A DNA stretch of 64,000 nt from Nostoc sp. UHCC 0870. Its GTDB lineage: Bacteria; Cyanobacteriota; Cyanobacteriia; Cyanobacteriales; Nostocaceae. The notes beneath the pieces were generated by a model. The model had not been told where the DNA came from, ran no database searches, and saw only the letters and a program-made list of their open reading frames with translations. Position numbers and translations under genes: made by a program. Where the stretch lies: contig NZ_CP091913.1 of assembly GCF_022063185.1 (NCBI RefSeq), positions 4,627,141 to 4,691,140 of the forward strand, written 5' to 3'. Positions 43,844 through 52,690 of the stretch are shown here, piece after piece. Positions within the stretch are counted from its first letter, which is position 1. Each line of letters opens with the position of its first letter.

Positions 43844-43934
43844 TCACATGAAGTATGTCATAGCCCCCTCCCCACTTGCTCTTAGGGGGTTGGGGGTGGG
43901 GTTCTTGTACCTCACTAAAGTGAGAACCGCTATA
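43829..43934. mobile_element. TATAGCG-type MITE, intact copy (106 bp)
   Basis: It has ends TATAGCGTTTCC and GAACCGCTATA and a TA duplication at 43827-43828 and 43935-43936. The interior CTTGCTCTTAGGGGGTTGGG is uninterrupted, which makes this the reference copy. It lies across the 3' end of the nucleoside phosphorylase gene. Confidence 0.8.
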
Positions 43935-44137
43935 TATACCGCCACCAACTGTGATTAACTCCAAGTATTTTTATTGAGTCTTCACTTAAACTTTAATTTA
44001 CGGCTCAGTAAATATATGTAATATATAAAGTGACCATAATTCTAACCATAGTTAGACGAAAAAATAATTTAAGTTCGTAGTCAGGACTTGAGTACTCATA
44101 AAATCGCTAAAAGTAGGGTTTATTTAAAAATAATACA
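43935..44137. other. AT-rich intergenic spacer
   Basis: No gene, repeat or terminator was recognised; it presumably holds the promoter of the aspartic protease gene. Confidence 0.4.
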
Positions 44138-44713
44138 ATGATTAATGCTAGCAAGCGGATGATTAAAACTATTAATTTAGCTTTAATTACAGTCCTGCCG
44201 ACGCTGGTATTTTTAGCATTACACCATCGTGTAACTGCTGAAGATCCAGGCGAATGTTTTATGATTAACTCCTCTGGTAGAACAATTAAACTAGAAAAAC
44301 TTTGTGGCGTTAACACTGAGAAGAAAATACCTCTTCAGCCAGAAAAAAGAATATTTCGTGTTCCCATCAAACGCCGTCTGGGTAGAACTCCTGTAATTGA
44401 TGTCACCTTTAACAACAAAAAAACCGTTGAGATGATTCTGGACACAGGTGCAAACAACACCCTGATTACGATGGGAACAGCAAACGCACTGCAACTCAAA
44501 ACTACGGGAGTCATGACAGCGCAAATTGCCGATGGTAGCCAAATCGAATTTCCCATTAGTACGGTGCAATTGATTGCAGCAGGAGGTGCTGGAGTCCAAA
44601 ATATAGAAGTAGCGATCGCACCCAAAGCCCCAATCGGATTACTCGGTAATGATTTCTTTGGTCATTATGACATTAAAATTTTAGAAACAACTGTAGAATT
44701 CCATCCTCGGTAA
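44138..44713 (+). CDS. Retropepsin-like aspartic protease, membrane-anchored or secreted
   Basis: This 191-residue protein has an N-terminal hydrophobic segment (INLALITVLPTLVFLALHH, ~12-30) that targets it to or across the membrane, then a single aspartyl-protease domain: MILDTGANNTLIT with catalytic Asp102, and the C-terminal GLLGNDFFGHYDI segment typical of clan AA single-domain proteases of the TIGR02281/DUF1615-like type. Such proteins dimerise to form an active site. A cysteine pair (GECF, KLCG) precedes the domain. Substrates are unknown. A downstream-start ATG at codon 8 is possible. Confidence 0.82.
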   Translation: MINASKRMIKTINLALITVLPTLVFLALHHRVTAEDPGECFMINSSGRTIKLEKLCGVNTEKKIPLQPEKRIFRVPIKRRLGRTPVIDVTFNNKKTVEMILDTGANNTLITMGTANALQLKTTGVMTAQIADGSQIEFPISTVQLIAAGGAGVQNIEVAIAPKAPIGLLGNDFFGHYDIKILETTVEFHPR

Positions 44714-44783
44714 AAATATTTCTCTGTGATGTATTAATTTAATTGCTTTCGTAAACCTTTGGGAAATCTGGAAATTCTACTCT

Positions 44784-45743
44784 ATGACAAATCCGCAGCT
44801 TTCTATAATTATCCCCATGAGGGACGGTGTTGAAACTTCATGGCTACAAGAAATTTTAAAAGTTCACGGTAGCGTTGAGATTATTTTAGTTTATCCTCCT
44901 CATGTCCCCTTCATTCCTATTAATGATTCTCGCCTACGTCAAATTACAAGTCCTCTTCGAGGAGAACTCATTCAAAGAGTTACGGCTTTACTGAATGCGT
45001 CAGGAAAATATGTTCTCTCCATTAATTGTGATGAGTATATTCATCATAATATTATTGCCATTGCCGAAGATTATTTTAGTGAATTTCCTGATAGCTATTT
45101 CTTTAGATTAAACCAAGTTCAATTTCCCTTTGGTAAATTACCAATTGATAAACCTTGGGATTACCTACCAAATATTAAAAATATTGAAGTTAGAAATCCG
45201 ATTAAAGAAAAAACTTATTCTGAAGAAGAAAAAAAATATACAATTCGGGAAATTCCCATTACTCCCTTCGATAATAAACTTGACTTTTTCGCGCTTTTTC
45301 GAGGACGTAGAGATCAAAGAGGACCTCATCAAGAAAACTTTGATAAAAAAGTTTGGAAAAACGAATTAGTTCAGGAAGCACTCAAGGGTGTTGTATCGAC
45401 TCTAACTATATTTGGCCCGTTTAAATATATTCCTTTTTGGACAGCTGACCGATTGATGGGATTATCTGTACAGGCAAGATTTTTTGAGCCTGGAAAAATA
45501 GCAGGTCATTGGCTACCTTTACCAGAACAACTCCGCACTGAAGACAATCCCCCCAATCAGGCGCGCAAAAATCGCCGTTATGTTTTAGCTGAAATACCAC
45601 TGTTAAAGCAATTTCCAGGTTTTGGCTATATCTGGAACTTAGCAATATTAGATAGAGGCGGTATTTTTATGGTTTGGTTTCCCAGAGATACACTCAAAAA
45701 TATTGCCCAAAAATTAGGTTTGAAGAAGTCGAATGTTTCTTAA
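44784..45743 (+). CDS. Glycosyltransferase family 2-like protein
   Basis: The 319-residue protein begins PQLSIIIPMRDGVETSWLQE, the usual first strand of a GT-A glycosyltransferase, but the DxD region is unusual (INCDEYIHHN, near 80), resembling a small cyanobacterial subgroup. It lies 35 bp before the dTDP-rhamnose operon in the same direction, so transfer of a sugar to a surface polysaccharide is a reasonable inference. There is no signal peptide. A C-terminal hydrophobic patch (GYIWNLAILDRGGIFMVWF) may sit on the membrane. Confidence 0.7.
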   Translation: MTNPQLSIIIPMRDGVETSWLQEILKVHGSVEIILVYPPHVPFIPINDSRLRQITSPLRGELIQRVTALLNASGKYVLSINCDEYIHHNIIAIAEDYFSEFPDSYFFRLNQVQFPFGKLPIDKPWDYLPNIKNIEVRNPIKEKTYSEEEKKYTIREIPITPFDNKLDFFALFRGRRDQRGPHQENFDKKVWKNELVQEALKGVVSTLTIFGPFKYIPFWTADRLMGLSVQARFFEPGKIAGHWLPLPEQLRTEDNPPNQARKNRRYVLAEIPLLKQFPGFGYIWNLAILDRGGIFMVWFPRDTLKNIAQKLGLKKSNVS

Positions 45744-45778
45744 AAATAAAACATCATAAATACCAAAACTCATCTGAT

Positions 45779-46867
45779 ATGGCGAATTTAAAAATAGATG
45801 AAATACCAACATTTTTAGTTACAGGTGGAGTAGGCTTTATTGGAGCTAACTTTATTCTGCAAGCTCGACAATCAAAATGGGCTAATATCATTAACTTAGA
45901 TAAATTAACTTACGCAAGTAATTTACAAAGTTTAGCAGAGTTACAAAATGACCCCAACTATTATTTTGTTCTAGGAGATATTAATAATTACGAATTAGTC
46001 CAGTATATACTACAGCAATATCGACCTGATGCAGTAATCAATTTTGCGGCAGAAACTCACGTTGACCGTTCAATTTTTAGTCCCCAAAGTTTTATCCAAA
46101 CTAATGTAGTAGGAACATTTCAACTATTAGAAGCCAGTAAAGCTTATTGGCAAAAACTTACATCACCAAAACAAGAAAATTTTCGCTTTCTGCATATATC
46201 TACTGATGAAGTATATGGTTCTTTAAATCCCACAGATCCAGCTTTTCGAGAAGATACACCCTATGCACCCAATAGTCCCTATGCAGCTTCTAAAGCAAGT
46301 GCAGACCATCTCGTGCGCTCTTATTATCATACCTATGGTTTACCAACTTTAACAACCAATTGCTCTAATAATTATGGGCCTCTACAATTTCCAGAAAAAC
46401 TCATACCTTTAACTATTCTCAATGCTTTAAATGGGAAAACTCTACCGATATATGGTGACGGTCAAAATATCCGAGACTGGCTTTATGTAGGCGATCACTG
46501 TGATGCCATTCATCTTGTTTTGAAAGAGGGTCTGATTGGTGAAAGCTACAATATTGGAGGGCTAAATGAACAAACAAATTTAGCAGTTGTGGAAAACATT
46601 TGTAGCATTCTGGATGATTTATCACCCAAAGATAATTTTAAACATTCATCTCTGATTACTTTTATTAAGGACCGTCCAGGTCACGACCGTCGCTATGCAA
46701 TTGACTGTAGTAAAATTAGCCAAAATTTAAATTGGCAACCCAAAGAAAACTTTGATAGTGGTTTATTAAAAACAGTTCATTGGTATCTCAATAACTCAGC
46801 TTGGTTAGAATCTGTATGCACGGGTACATATCAAAACTGGATTCAACAAAATTATGAATCTCGATAA
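45779..46867 (+). CDS. rfbB: dTDP-glucose 4,6-dehydratase
   Basis: RfbB converts dTDP-glucose to dTDP-4-keto-6-deoxyglucose (NAD+-dependent), step 2 of dTDP-L-rhamnose synthesis. Seen are the Rossmann FLVTGGVGFIGANFIL, the STDEVYGSL catalytic segment and the YAASKASADHLV Tyr-x3-Lys pair. I use the ATG at 45779 (MANLKIDEIP; 362 residues). An open frame extends to 45674 into the glycosyltransferase gene, but the family start is here. The order is rfbB-rfbA-rfbC-rfbD with short gaps, so one operon is likely. Confidence 0.93.
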   Translation: MANLKIDEIPTFLVTGGVGFIGANFILQARQSKWANIINLDKLTYASNLQSLAELQNDPNYYFVLGDINNYELVQYILQQYRPDAVINFAAETHVDRSIFSPQSFIQTNVVGTFQLLEASKAYWQKLTSPKQENFRFLHISTDEVYGSLNPTDPAFREDTPYAPNSPYAASKASADHLVRSYYHTYGLPTLTTNCSNNYGPLQFPEKLIPLTILNALNGKTLPIYGDGQNIRDWLYVGDHCDAIHLVLKEGLIGESYNIGGLNEQTNLAVVENICSILDDLSPKDNFKHSSLITFIKDRPGHDRRYAIDCSKISQNLNWQPKENFDSGLLKTVHWYLNNSAWLESVCTGTYQNWIQQNYESR

Positions 46868-46894
46868 TTAATTCTACTTTATAAGGATATCAAA

Positions 46895-47833
46895 ATGAAG
46901 GGTATTATTCTGGCGGGTGGTTCTGGTACACGTCTTTATCCCTTAACTCAAGTTGTTAGTAAACAGCTTATGCCAGTTTACGACAAACCAATGATCTACT
47001 ACCCATTATCTGTATTAATGCTGGCAGGGATTAGGGAAATTCTGATTATTTCAACTCCGACAGATTTACCTCTTTTTCGCCGTTTACTTAAGAATGGTAG
47101 CCAATGGGGACTTGAATTTAGTTATGTGGAACAGCCTCAACCAGAAGGTTTAGCTCAGGCTTTTATTCTAGGCAAAGACTTTATTAAAAATGACTCAGTA
47201 TGCTTGATCTTAGGAGACAACATATTTTATGGACATGGTTTAACTGAAGTTCTCAATCGTGCGGCTAGACTCCAGGATGGAGGTTTAATTTTCGGCTATA
47301 AAGTAACAGAACCGAAAAACTACGGTGTAATTGAATTTGATCTCTATGGTAAAGCAATCAGTATTGAGGAAAAACCGAAACATCCTAAATCAAAATATGC
47401 TGTCCCTGGTATTTATTTTTATGATTCTCAAGTTACCGAAATTGCAGCTAGTCTCAAGCCTTCGGTGCGGAATGAACTAGAAATTACGGATGTGAATTTA
47501 GCTTATCTTCGTCAAGGTAACTTAAAAGTAGAAATATTAGGGCGTGGATATGCTTGGTTAGACACTGGGACACACGAATCATTACATCAAGCCTCTAACT
47601 TTATCCAAACATTAGAACAAAGGCAAGGCTTTAAAATAGCTTGCTTGGAAGAGATTGCATATAGTCAAGGATATATTGATGCCCGTCAGCTTTCTCAGTT
47701 AGCTGAATCAATGGGTAAAAGTAGTTATGGTATTTATCTGCGACAGATAATTGAAGATAATCTGATTACCTCTAGAGAAAATAGAGAATTAACAAGTAGC
47801 ATCAGTGCCTTAAATGGCCTTTTAGTCCCATAA
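46895..47833 (+). CDS. rfbA: Glucose-1-phosphate thymidylyltransferase
   Basis: RfbA makes dTDP-glucose from dTTP and glucose-1-phosphate, the first step of the rhamnose pathway. The start MKGIILAGGSGTRLYPLT contains the nucleotide-binding GGxGTRL signature. EKPKHPKSKYAVPGIYF and WLDTGTHESL are conserved substrate-binding segments. The length of 312 residues is slightly longer than the typical ~290, with an extra C-terminal tail. A purine-rich ribosome site (AAGGAT) lies before the ATG. Confidence 0.95.
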   Translation: MKGIILAGGSGTRLYPLTQVVSKQLMPVYDKPMIYYPLSVLMLAGIREILIISTPTDLPLFRRLLKNGSQWGLEFSYVEQPQPEGLAQAFILGKDFIKNDSVCLILGDNIFYGHGLTEVLNRAARLQDGGLIFGYKVTEPKNYGVIEFDLYGKAISIEEKPKHPKSKYAVPGIYFYDSQVTEIAASLKPSVRNELEITDVNLAYLRQGNLKVEILGRGYAWLDTGTHESLHQASNFIQTLEQRQGFKIACLEEIAYSQGYIDARQLSQLAESMGKSSYGIYLRQIIEDNLITSRENRELTSSISALNGLLVP

Positions 47834-47858
47834 TTTTTTTGAAACCCAGGATTAATTT

Positions 47859-48404
47859 ATGAATGTATTACAGACAGATATTCCTGATGTACTGTTAATT
47901 GAGCCGCCAATTTTTGGGGATGAACGCGGTTTTTTTTATGAGAGTTATAACGAAAAAGTTTTTTTGGATAAGGTAGGAATATCATCTCATTTTGTCCAAG
48001 ATAATCATTCCCGCTCTGTGAAAAATGTTTTACGTGGGTTACATTATCAGATTCATCAGCCGCAGGGAAAACTAGTCAGAGTTGTAGTAGGTTCAGTGTT
48101 TGATGTAGCTGTTGATTTAAGAAAAACTTCTGCAACTTTCGGTCAATGGGTAGGTGTGTATCTTTCTGCTGAAAATAAAAATCAACTGTGGATACCGCCA
48201 GGTTTTGCTCATGGTTTTTTAGTGTTGTCAGAATCGGCAGAATTCTTATACAAAACTACCGAATACTATGCACCGCAGTATGATCGTACTATTATTTGGA
48301 ATGATCCTGATTTAGCGATCGCCTGGCCTATCCAAGAAGAACCTGTTGTCTCTGCTAAAGATAAAGTGGGTAAATTATTGCTAGAAGCAGAGGTTTATTC
48401 GTGA
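47859..48404 (+). CDS. rfbC: dTDP-4-dehydrorhamnose 3,5-epimerase
   Basis: This 181-residue cupin-fold enzyme epimerises dTDP-4-keto-6-deoxyglucose at C3 and C5. GDERGFFYESYNEKVF, the catalytic-His segment LRGLHYQIHQPQGKLVRV and the WIPPGFAHGFLVL strand are diagnostic. The stop overlaps the next gene's GTG start (GTGA), indicating translational coupling with rfbD. Confidence 0.95.
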   Translation: MNVLQTDIPDVLLIEPPIFGDERGFFYESYNEKVFLDKVGISSHFVQDNHSRSVKNVLRGLHYQIHQPQGKLVRVVVGSVFDVAVDLRKTSATFGQWVGVYLSAENKNQLWIPPGFAHGFLVLSESAEFLYKTTEYYAPQYDRTIIWNDPDLAIAWPIQEEPVVSAKDKVGKLLLEAEVYS

Positions 48405-49282
48405 AAATCCTCTTAACAGGCGTGACTGGACAGGTTGGTTGGGAACTACAGCGCACCTTGATGACTTTAGGAGAAGTGATTCCTGTAGGACGTGAACAGA
48501 TGAATCTAGCCCAACCAGATACAATTCGTCAGACAATTAGGGAAATCAAACCCAACTTGATTGTGAATGCTGCTGCTTATACCGCAGTAGATCAAGCAGA
48601 GTTAGAACCAGATTTAGCAATGGCTATTAATGGGATTGCGCCTGGTGTAATGGCGGAAGAAGCCAAGCATCTAGGTGCAGCGATCGTTCATTACTCCACT
48701 GATTACGTATTCGATGGTACAAAAAGTACAGGATATACTGAGAATGATCCAGCCAATCCTCAAAATATCTATGGCAAAACCAAATTAGCAGCTGAAGAAG
48801 CGATCGCATCTGTCGGTGTAGATCATTTAATTCTCCGCACTAGCTGGGTGTATGGGTTGCGAGGTAAAAACTTTTTACTAACAATGCAGAGACTAGCAAA
48901 GGAAAGAGAAGAAATTAGAGTAGTTGATGACCAAATTGGCGCACCAACTTGGAGTCGCCTAATTGCTGAAGTCACAGCCCAAATTTTATTGCCATCTCTC
49001 CAAAATACAGCCGATTTTTTTGCCCGTAAAGGTGGCTTATATCACTTAACATCTAATGGTAAAACTAGCTGGTATGGCTTTGCTCAAGAAATTTTTACAT
49101 ATGATTTGCAGCAGAATGAACGCAAATTGCAGAGATTAATTCCCATTACCTCAGAAGAATATCCCAGTGCCGCTACTAGACCAGCATATTCTCTATTAGA
49201 CAACATAAAACTGTCCCATACTTTTAAAATAGTCATCCCAGATTGGCAAAAGATTTTAGATTTAGTTCTTGCTTCTAGTTAG
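48401..49282 (+). CDS. rfbD: dTDP-4-dehydrorhamnose reductase
   Basis: RfbD carries out the final NADPH-dependent reduction to dTDP-L-rhamnose. The 293-residue SDR protein shows ILLTGVTGQVGWELQR, the HYSTDYVFDGT catalytic segment and the YGKTKLAAEEA Tyr-x3-Lys pair. It starts at GTG 48401 inside the rfbC stop. It is the last gene of the operon; a truncated MITE follows 17 bp after the stop. Confidence 0.95.
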   Translation: MKILLTGVTGQVGWELQRTLMTLGEVIPVGREQMNLAQPDTIRQTIREIKPNLIVNAAAYTAVDQAELEPDLAMAINGIAPGVMAEEAKHLGAAIVHYSTDYVFDGTKSTGYTENDPANPQNIYGKTKLAAEEAIASVGVDHLILRTSWVYGLRGKNFLLTMQRLAKEREEIRVVDDQIGAPTWSRLIAEVTAQILLPSLQNTADFFARKGGLYHLTSNGKTSWYGFAQEIFTYDLQQNERKLQRLIPITSEEYPSAATRPAYSLLDNIKLSHTFKIVIPDWQKILDLVLASS

Positions 49283-49298
49283 TGCTTTTGCCAAGCCT

Positions 49299-49363
49299 TA
49301 TAGCGTTTCCTAATCACATGAGGTATATCATAGCCCCCTCCTCGCTTGCGGGAGGGTTAATTA
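49299..49363. mobile_element. TATAGCG-type MITE, truncated copy
   Basis: The left end TATAGCGTTTCCTAATCACA and about 45 further bases match the family. The right half is missing and the sequence turns into unrelated TTAATTAGGAAG. It lies just downstream of rfbD. Confidence 0.65.
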
Positions 49364-49516
49364 GGAAGATTCACGATTGATGGCGATCGCTAGCCTGCTT
49401 ACTCGTTTTATATTTGGTTCTGTAAGTAACTTACAATAATTCCCTCATGCTGTTGTCAGGACAATGTGTGTATGATAGCTTAGGTGTTGAGAGTAAAATC
49501 TATCTACATTTAAGTT

Positions 49517-49795
49517 ATGAGTCACTCGCCGGAGTCTAGAACCGAAAGGATTGACATCCGTACAAGTCCTAATGTCAAAAAACTATTGCAGCAAGCTGCG
49601 GCTGCAAGTCATAAAAATGTCAGTGAGTTTTTGTTAGAACACGGTTTAACTGCTGCTCAAGATGCTTTGACAAATCGTAAAGTATTTGCACTAGATGATG
49701 AGCAATGGCAAGCATTTCAAAATGCCCTAGATTCTCCAACAACAGACAAACCCCGTTTGCGTCGTCTATTAACTGAGCCAAGTGTATTTGAGTAA
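49517..49795 (+). CDS. DUF1778-type ribbon-helix-helix antitoxin (TacA-like)
   Basis: This 92-residue protein has RTERIDIRTSPNVKKLLQQA followed by HKNVSEFLLEHGL, the RHH DNA-binding domain of DUF1778 antitoxins, and a C-terminal toxin-neutralising segment (LDDEQWQAFQNALD...KPRLRRLL). It pairs with the GNAT toxin gene, whose ATG overlaps its TAA by one base (TAATG). It should bind and inhibit the toxin and repress the operon. Confidence 0.9.
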   Translation: MSHSPESRTERIDIRTSPNVKKLLQQAAAASHKNVSEFLLEHGLTAAQDALTNRKVFALDDEQWQAFQNALDSPTTDKPRLRRLLTEPSVFE

Positions 49796-50310
49796 TGTCT
49801 CTTGATAGTCTATATATAGAAAAATTATCAGCTTCCCAGAATATTCAAGACTTTGATTGTGGGAAACCTGCTTTAAATCATTTTTTAATTAATTACGCTT
49901 TACAAAATCAACAGTCTGATAGTTCAAAAACTTATGTAGCCTGTGTAGATAATCATGTAATTGGTTACTACACTCTCACTGTAGCCTCTGTTATTCATCA
50001 AGATGCGCCACCTCGCATCATTAAAGGATTACCAAAATATCCTATACCTGTTGCTCTGTTAGCTCGTTTAGCAGTCAGTAAAGATTTTCAAGGTAAGAGA
50101 ATAGGCAGTGGTTTATTAAAGGACTGTCTCAAGCGTGTCAATGCAGCAGCAGATATTTTAGGTATTCGTGCTTTGCTAGTTCATGCTAAAGATAACCAAG
50201 CACGAGCATGGTATGAAAATTTTGATTTTGAACCTAGTCCTACTGACCCTTTACATTTATTTTTAATGTTAAAGGATATACGAAAAATGTTAGCAAGTTT
50301 GCATTCATAG
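49795..50310 (+). CDS. GNAT-family toxin (TacT-like)
   Basis: The 171-residue acetyltransferase has LARLAVSKDFQGKRIGSGLL, with the acetyl-CoA pyrophosphate loop Q-G-K-R-I-G, and the ALLVHAKDNQARAWYENFDF segment with the terminal Tyr typical of TacT/AtaT toxins, which acetylate aminoacyl-tRNA and stop translation. It is translationally coupled to the DUF1778 antitoxin gene. A complete, apparently functional pair. Confidence 0.9.
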   Translation: MSLDSLYIEKLSASQNIQDFDCGKPALNHFLINYALQNQQSDSSKTYVACVDNHVIGYYTLTVASVIHQDAPPRIIKGLPKYPIPVALLARLAVSKDFQGKRIGSGLLKDCLKRVNAAADILGIRALLVHAKDNQARAWYENFDFEPSPTDPLHLFLMLKDIRKMLASLHS

Positions 50311-50471
50311 CGATCGCTACCTATAATCCAAATCACTTGCACATTCCCCAATTCGTAATACCAATTCTCTAAAATTGACTTGAACCAATCTATTTTGGCA
50401 AGAACATAGTTTCTTCTATCTACAGATGGCAGTCGCAATAGGGTAAGCCAGTAAACATACAATGTACTCAA
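50311..50471 (-). pseudogene. Possible toxin-gene remnant
   Basis: On the minus strand a frame contains LPSVDRRNYVLAKIDWFKSI and ends ELGNVQVIWIIGS, the last piece recalling the VIWIIAxxHG strand of RelE/ParE toxins, before it runs into the GNAT gene. No start or complete domain remains. Weak evidence. Confidence 0.2.
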
Positions 50472-50491
50472 TAGTAAGGGATGATTGACAG

Positions 50492-51061
50492 CTATTTTTT
50501 CTTATTCAAACTCCGATACTTCCAAGGATTAACAAATTTAGGATCGCCCCAAATACCAATCTTCTGCTGCTGTGCTTTGGCTTCAGCTTGTTGCACTAAT
50601 TCTTTACTAGGACATTTATTTAAATAAGGACGATAAACCTTAGCTAATCCTTCCTGGATTAACACTTGTTGGACAAAAGTACCATCTCTTAATCGCACCT
50701 CAGCTACTTTGCGTCCATAACGATCGCTATCTGTAATATTCAAGGTAACGCGATCGCCGCTTTGTTTGACCAATTGCTCTAATCTTGCTTGTGCTTTCGC
50801 ACCCCAACTAAATTGATTGCGATCGCTAACTCTTCTACTAGCCTGCTCTTTCCGGGAATGGGCTATTTCCGGCGCATCCATACAAGCAAAGCGCACCGTG
50901 AATTTATTCCCCTTGGCATCCTTAACTGCTAAGGTATCACCATCGCTCACACGTTCAACCAATTCACCAGAAGCACCAAACAAGCGATCGCAGCCCATCA
51001 AACCTAAAATGATGAATCCTGAACTCAACAAAATCAGTAACTTTTTGTTTAATTTAGTCAT
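50492..51061 (-). CDS. Thermonuclease-like (SNase) lipoprotein
   Basis: This 189-residue exported nuclease has a lipoprotein signal (LLILLSSGFIILGLMGC; lipobox LMGC with Cys24) and a staphylococcal-nuclease domain: RVSDGDTLAVKD, RFACMDAPEIA, DRYGRKVAEV and the GLAKVYRPYL segment holding the catalytic Arg/Glu pattern. It cleaves DNA or RNA using calcium in the family. It is membrane-tethered outside the cytoplasm. Monocistronic. Confidence 0.9.
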   Translation of the reverse strand: MTKLNKKLLILLSSGFIILGLMGCDRLFGASGELVERVSDGDTLAVKDAKGNKFTVRFACMDAPEIAHSRKEQASRRVSDRNQFSWGAKAQARLEQLVKQSGDRVTLNITDSDRYGRKVAEVRLRDGTFVQQVLIQEGLAKVYRPYLNKCPSKELVQQAEAKAQQQKIGIWGDPKFVNPWKYRSLNKKK

Positions 51062-51070
51062 TAGTTCTTC

Positions 51071-51120
51071 TCCCTGTCACCTGTCACCTGTCCCCTCTCC
51101 CCTATCCCCTCTCCTCCTCC
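51071..51120. repeat. STRR: TCACCTG/CCCCTCT heptamers
   Basis: A short array of CACCTGT and CCCCTAT/CCCCTCT units lies between the nuclease start and the ArsR gene. Confidence 0.75.
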
Positions 51121-51138
51121 CATCAGTTGCTTATAATA

Positions 51139-51153
51139 CTAATTAGTTATTTA
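51139..51153. promoter_or_regulatory. Candidate ArsR operator, site 1 (arsR promoter)
   Basis: CTAATTAGTTATTTA is the most degenerate of three sites that share the core TAGTTA with flanking AT steps (others at 52870-52884 and 55285-55299). It ends 31 bp before the arsR ATG, a position fit for autorepression. The base matches are seen; binding is inferred. Confidence 0.45.
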
Positions 51154-51184
51154 ATTATTTTGGCACTCACTATTGCATCTGCCT

Positions 51185-51547
51185 ATGCCGAAAAGTAAGC
51201 TATCTCCGGGTGATTCAGATATATTTGCGGCGGTTGCTGACTATTTCAAGATGCTATCTGAAGGGAGTCGGTTGCAAATTTTGACTTGTCTGAAGTCAGG
51301 GCCGATGAATGTGATGGAACTAACAGAGGCTACAGGTTTAGGACAAGCGAATCTGTCCAAGCACCTCAAAGTGTTAACTCAAGCGGGGATTGTCTCTCGT
51401 CAACCAAAAGGTACTAGTGCTTTTTATGAGATTGCTGATCCCATGATTTTTGAGCTTTGTGAATTAGCGTGCGATCGCATTAGTGAACGAATCATACAAC
51501 AAACCGAAAGTCTCAAAGCTTTGCAGAACATAAAAACAATTTTTTAA
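51185..51547 (+). CDS. ArsR-family repressor, candidate thiol/sulfide sensor
   Basis: From the ATG at 51185 the product is 120 residues with a winged helix-turn-helix (LQILTCLKSGPMNVMELTEA, then GLGQANLSKHLKVLTQAGIV). Three cysteines lie where SqrR/BigR-type persulfide sensors carry their pair: Cys35 in the helix after the RLQIL segment, and Cys92/Cys96 in the C-terminal helix (FELCELACDRI). It lacks the CVC metal box of arsenic sensors. A longer frame begins at TTG 51173. Location beside psbA and near SQR-like genes suggests control of this island. Confidence 0.82.
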   Translation: MPKSKLSPGDSDIFAAVADYFKMLSEGSRLQILTCLKSGPMNVMELTEATGLGQANLSKHLKVLTQAGIVSRQPKGTSAFYEIADPMIFELCELACDRISERIIQQTESLKALQNIKTIF

Positions 51548-51559
51548 CCCATAAAAAAA

Positions 51560-51577
51560 CACCCTAAAGTTAGGGTG
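51560..51577 (-). terminator. Intrinsic terminator shared by arsR and psbA
   Basis: An 8-bp perfect stem CACCCTAA-AG-TTAGGGTG lies between the convergent arsR and psbA genes. On the minus strand it is followed by a run of seven T, making it a strong psbA terminator. On the plus strand a weaker CAATTTT follows. Confidence 0.85.
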
Positions 51578-51607
51578 CAATTTTACTAAGCAGCATGAAC
51601 GCAGAAA

Positions 51608-52690
51608 CTAGATAGCGATTGAAGGCGCAGCAAGAGCAATTGGTTGAGCTTCACCAGATGCTAAATCTAGAGGGAAGTTATGAGCATTGCGCTCGTGCAT
51701 AACTTCAATCCCTAAGTTCGCTCTATTTAGCGAATCTGCCCAGGTATCAATTGTGCGTCCTTGGCGATCCAAAATCGAGTTATTGAAGTTGAATCCATTC
51801 AAGTTAAACGCCATAGTGCTGATACCTAAAGAAGCAAACCAAATACCAACTACAGGCCAAGCAGCCAGGAGGAAGTGCAAAGAACGTGAGTTATTAAAAC
51901 TGGCGTATTGGAAGATTAACCGACCAAAGTAACCGTGCGCCGCAACGATATTGTAAGTTTCTTCTTCTTGTCCAAACTTGTAACCAATATTAGCTGATTC
52001 TACTTCCGAGGTTTCCCGAACTAGCGTAGAAGTTACCAAAGAACCGTGCATTGCAGAGAACAAAGCCCCACCAAAAACTCCAACCACACCTAGCATATGA
52101 AACGGGTGCATGAGGATATTGTGTTCTGGTGAAAACACAATCATGAAGTTGAATGTACCGGAAATACCCAACATCATGCCATCAGAAAAACTACCTTGTC
52201 CAATGGGATAAATCAACAAAACCGCAGTTGCAGCCGCAACAGGAGCGGAAAAAGCGACAGGAATCCAAGGACGCATTCCTAAACGGTAGCTTAATTCCCA
52301 CTGACGACCCATATAAGCATAGATGGCAGTCAGGAAGTGCAAAACAATCATTTGGTAAGGGCCACCGTTGTACAGCCATTCATCCAAAGAAGCTGCTTCC
52401 CATATCGGGTACAAGTGCAAACCAATTGCCGCAGAGGTGGGAACAACGGTAGCAGATATAATATTATTCCCGTAGAGCAATGAACCAGAAACAGGCTCGC
52501 GGATACCGTCTAAATCCACAGGAGGCGCAGCAATAAACGCCAGAATAAAGACAATCGTTGCAGTTAAAGCAGTAGGAATCAGGATTACGCCAAACCAGCC
52601 AATATACATCCGATTGTTTGTACTGGTGATCCAGTTACAAAATATATCCCATAAATTAGAGCTAATACGCTCTTTTACTAGTGTTGTCAT
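51608..52690 (-). CDS. psbA: Photosystem II D1 protein, D1' (low-oxygen-type) isoform
   Basis: D1 binds the PSII primary donors, acceptors and the Mn4Ca cluster in the thylakoid. All Mn ligands are present: Asp170, Glu189, His332, Glu333, His337, Asp342 and the processing site at Ala344. The sequence is divergent from ordinary D1 and carries the three substitutions that define D1': Ala80 (usual Gly), Leu158 (usual Phe) and Ala286 (usual Thr), with Gln130. D1' genes are silent under normal growth and induced under microaerobic conditions in the cyanobacteria studied. The 16-residue tail after Ala344 is the usual cleaved extension. An AT-rich dyad at 52870 lies about 180 bp upstream. Confidence 0.95.
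   Translation of the reverse strand: MTTLVKERISSNLWDIFCNWITSTNNRMYIGWFGVILIPTALTATIVFILAFIAAPPVDLDGIREPVSGSLLYGNNIISATVVPTSAAIGLHLYPIWEAASLDEWLYNGGPYQMIVLHFLTAIYAYMGRQWELSYRLGMRPWIPVAFSAPVAAATAVLLIYPIGQGSFSDGMMLGISGTFNFMIVFSPEHNILMHPFHMLGVVGVFGGALFSAMHGSLVTSTLVRETSEVESANIGYKFGQEEETYNIVAAHGYFGRLIFQYASFNNSRSLHFLLAAWPVVGIWFASLGISTMAFNLNGFNFNNSILDRQGRTIDTWADSLNRANLGIEVMHERNAHNFPLDLASGEAQPIALAAPSIAI

Noticed and set aside
51185..51547. Arsenic or metal sensor identity for the ArsR protein
   Set aside because: The CVC-type metal box is absent and the cysteine positions and neighbours fit a thiol/sulfide sensor better.
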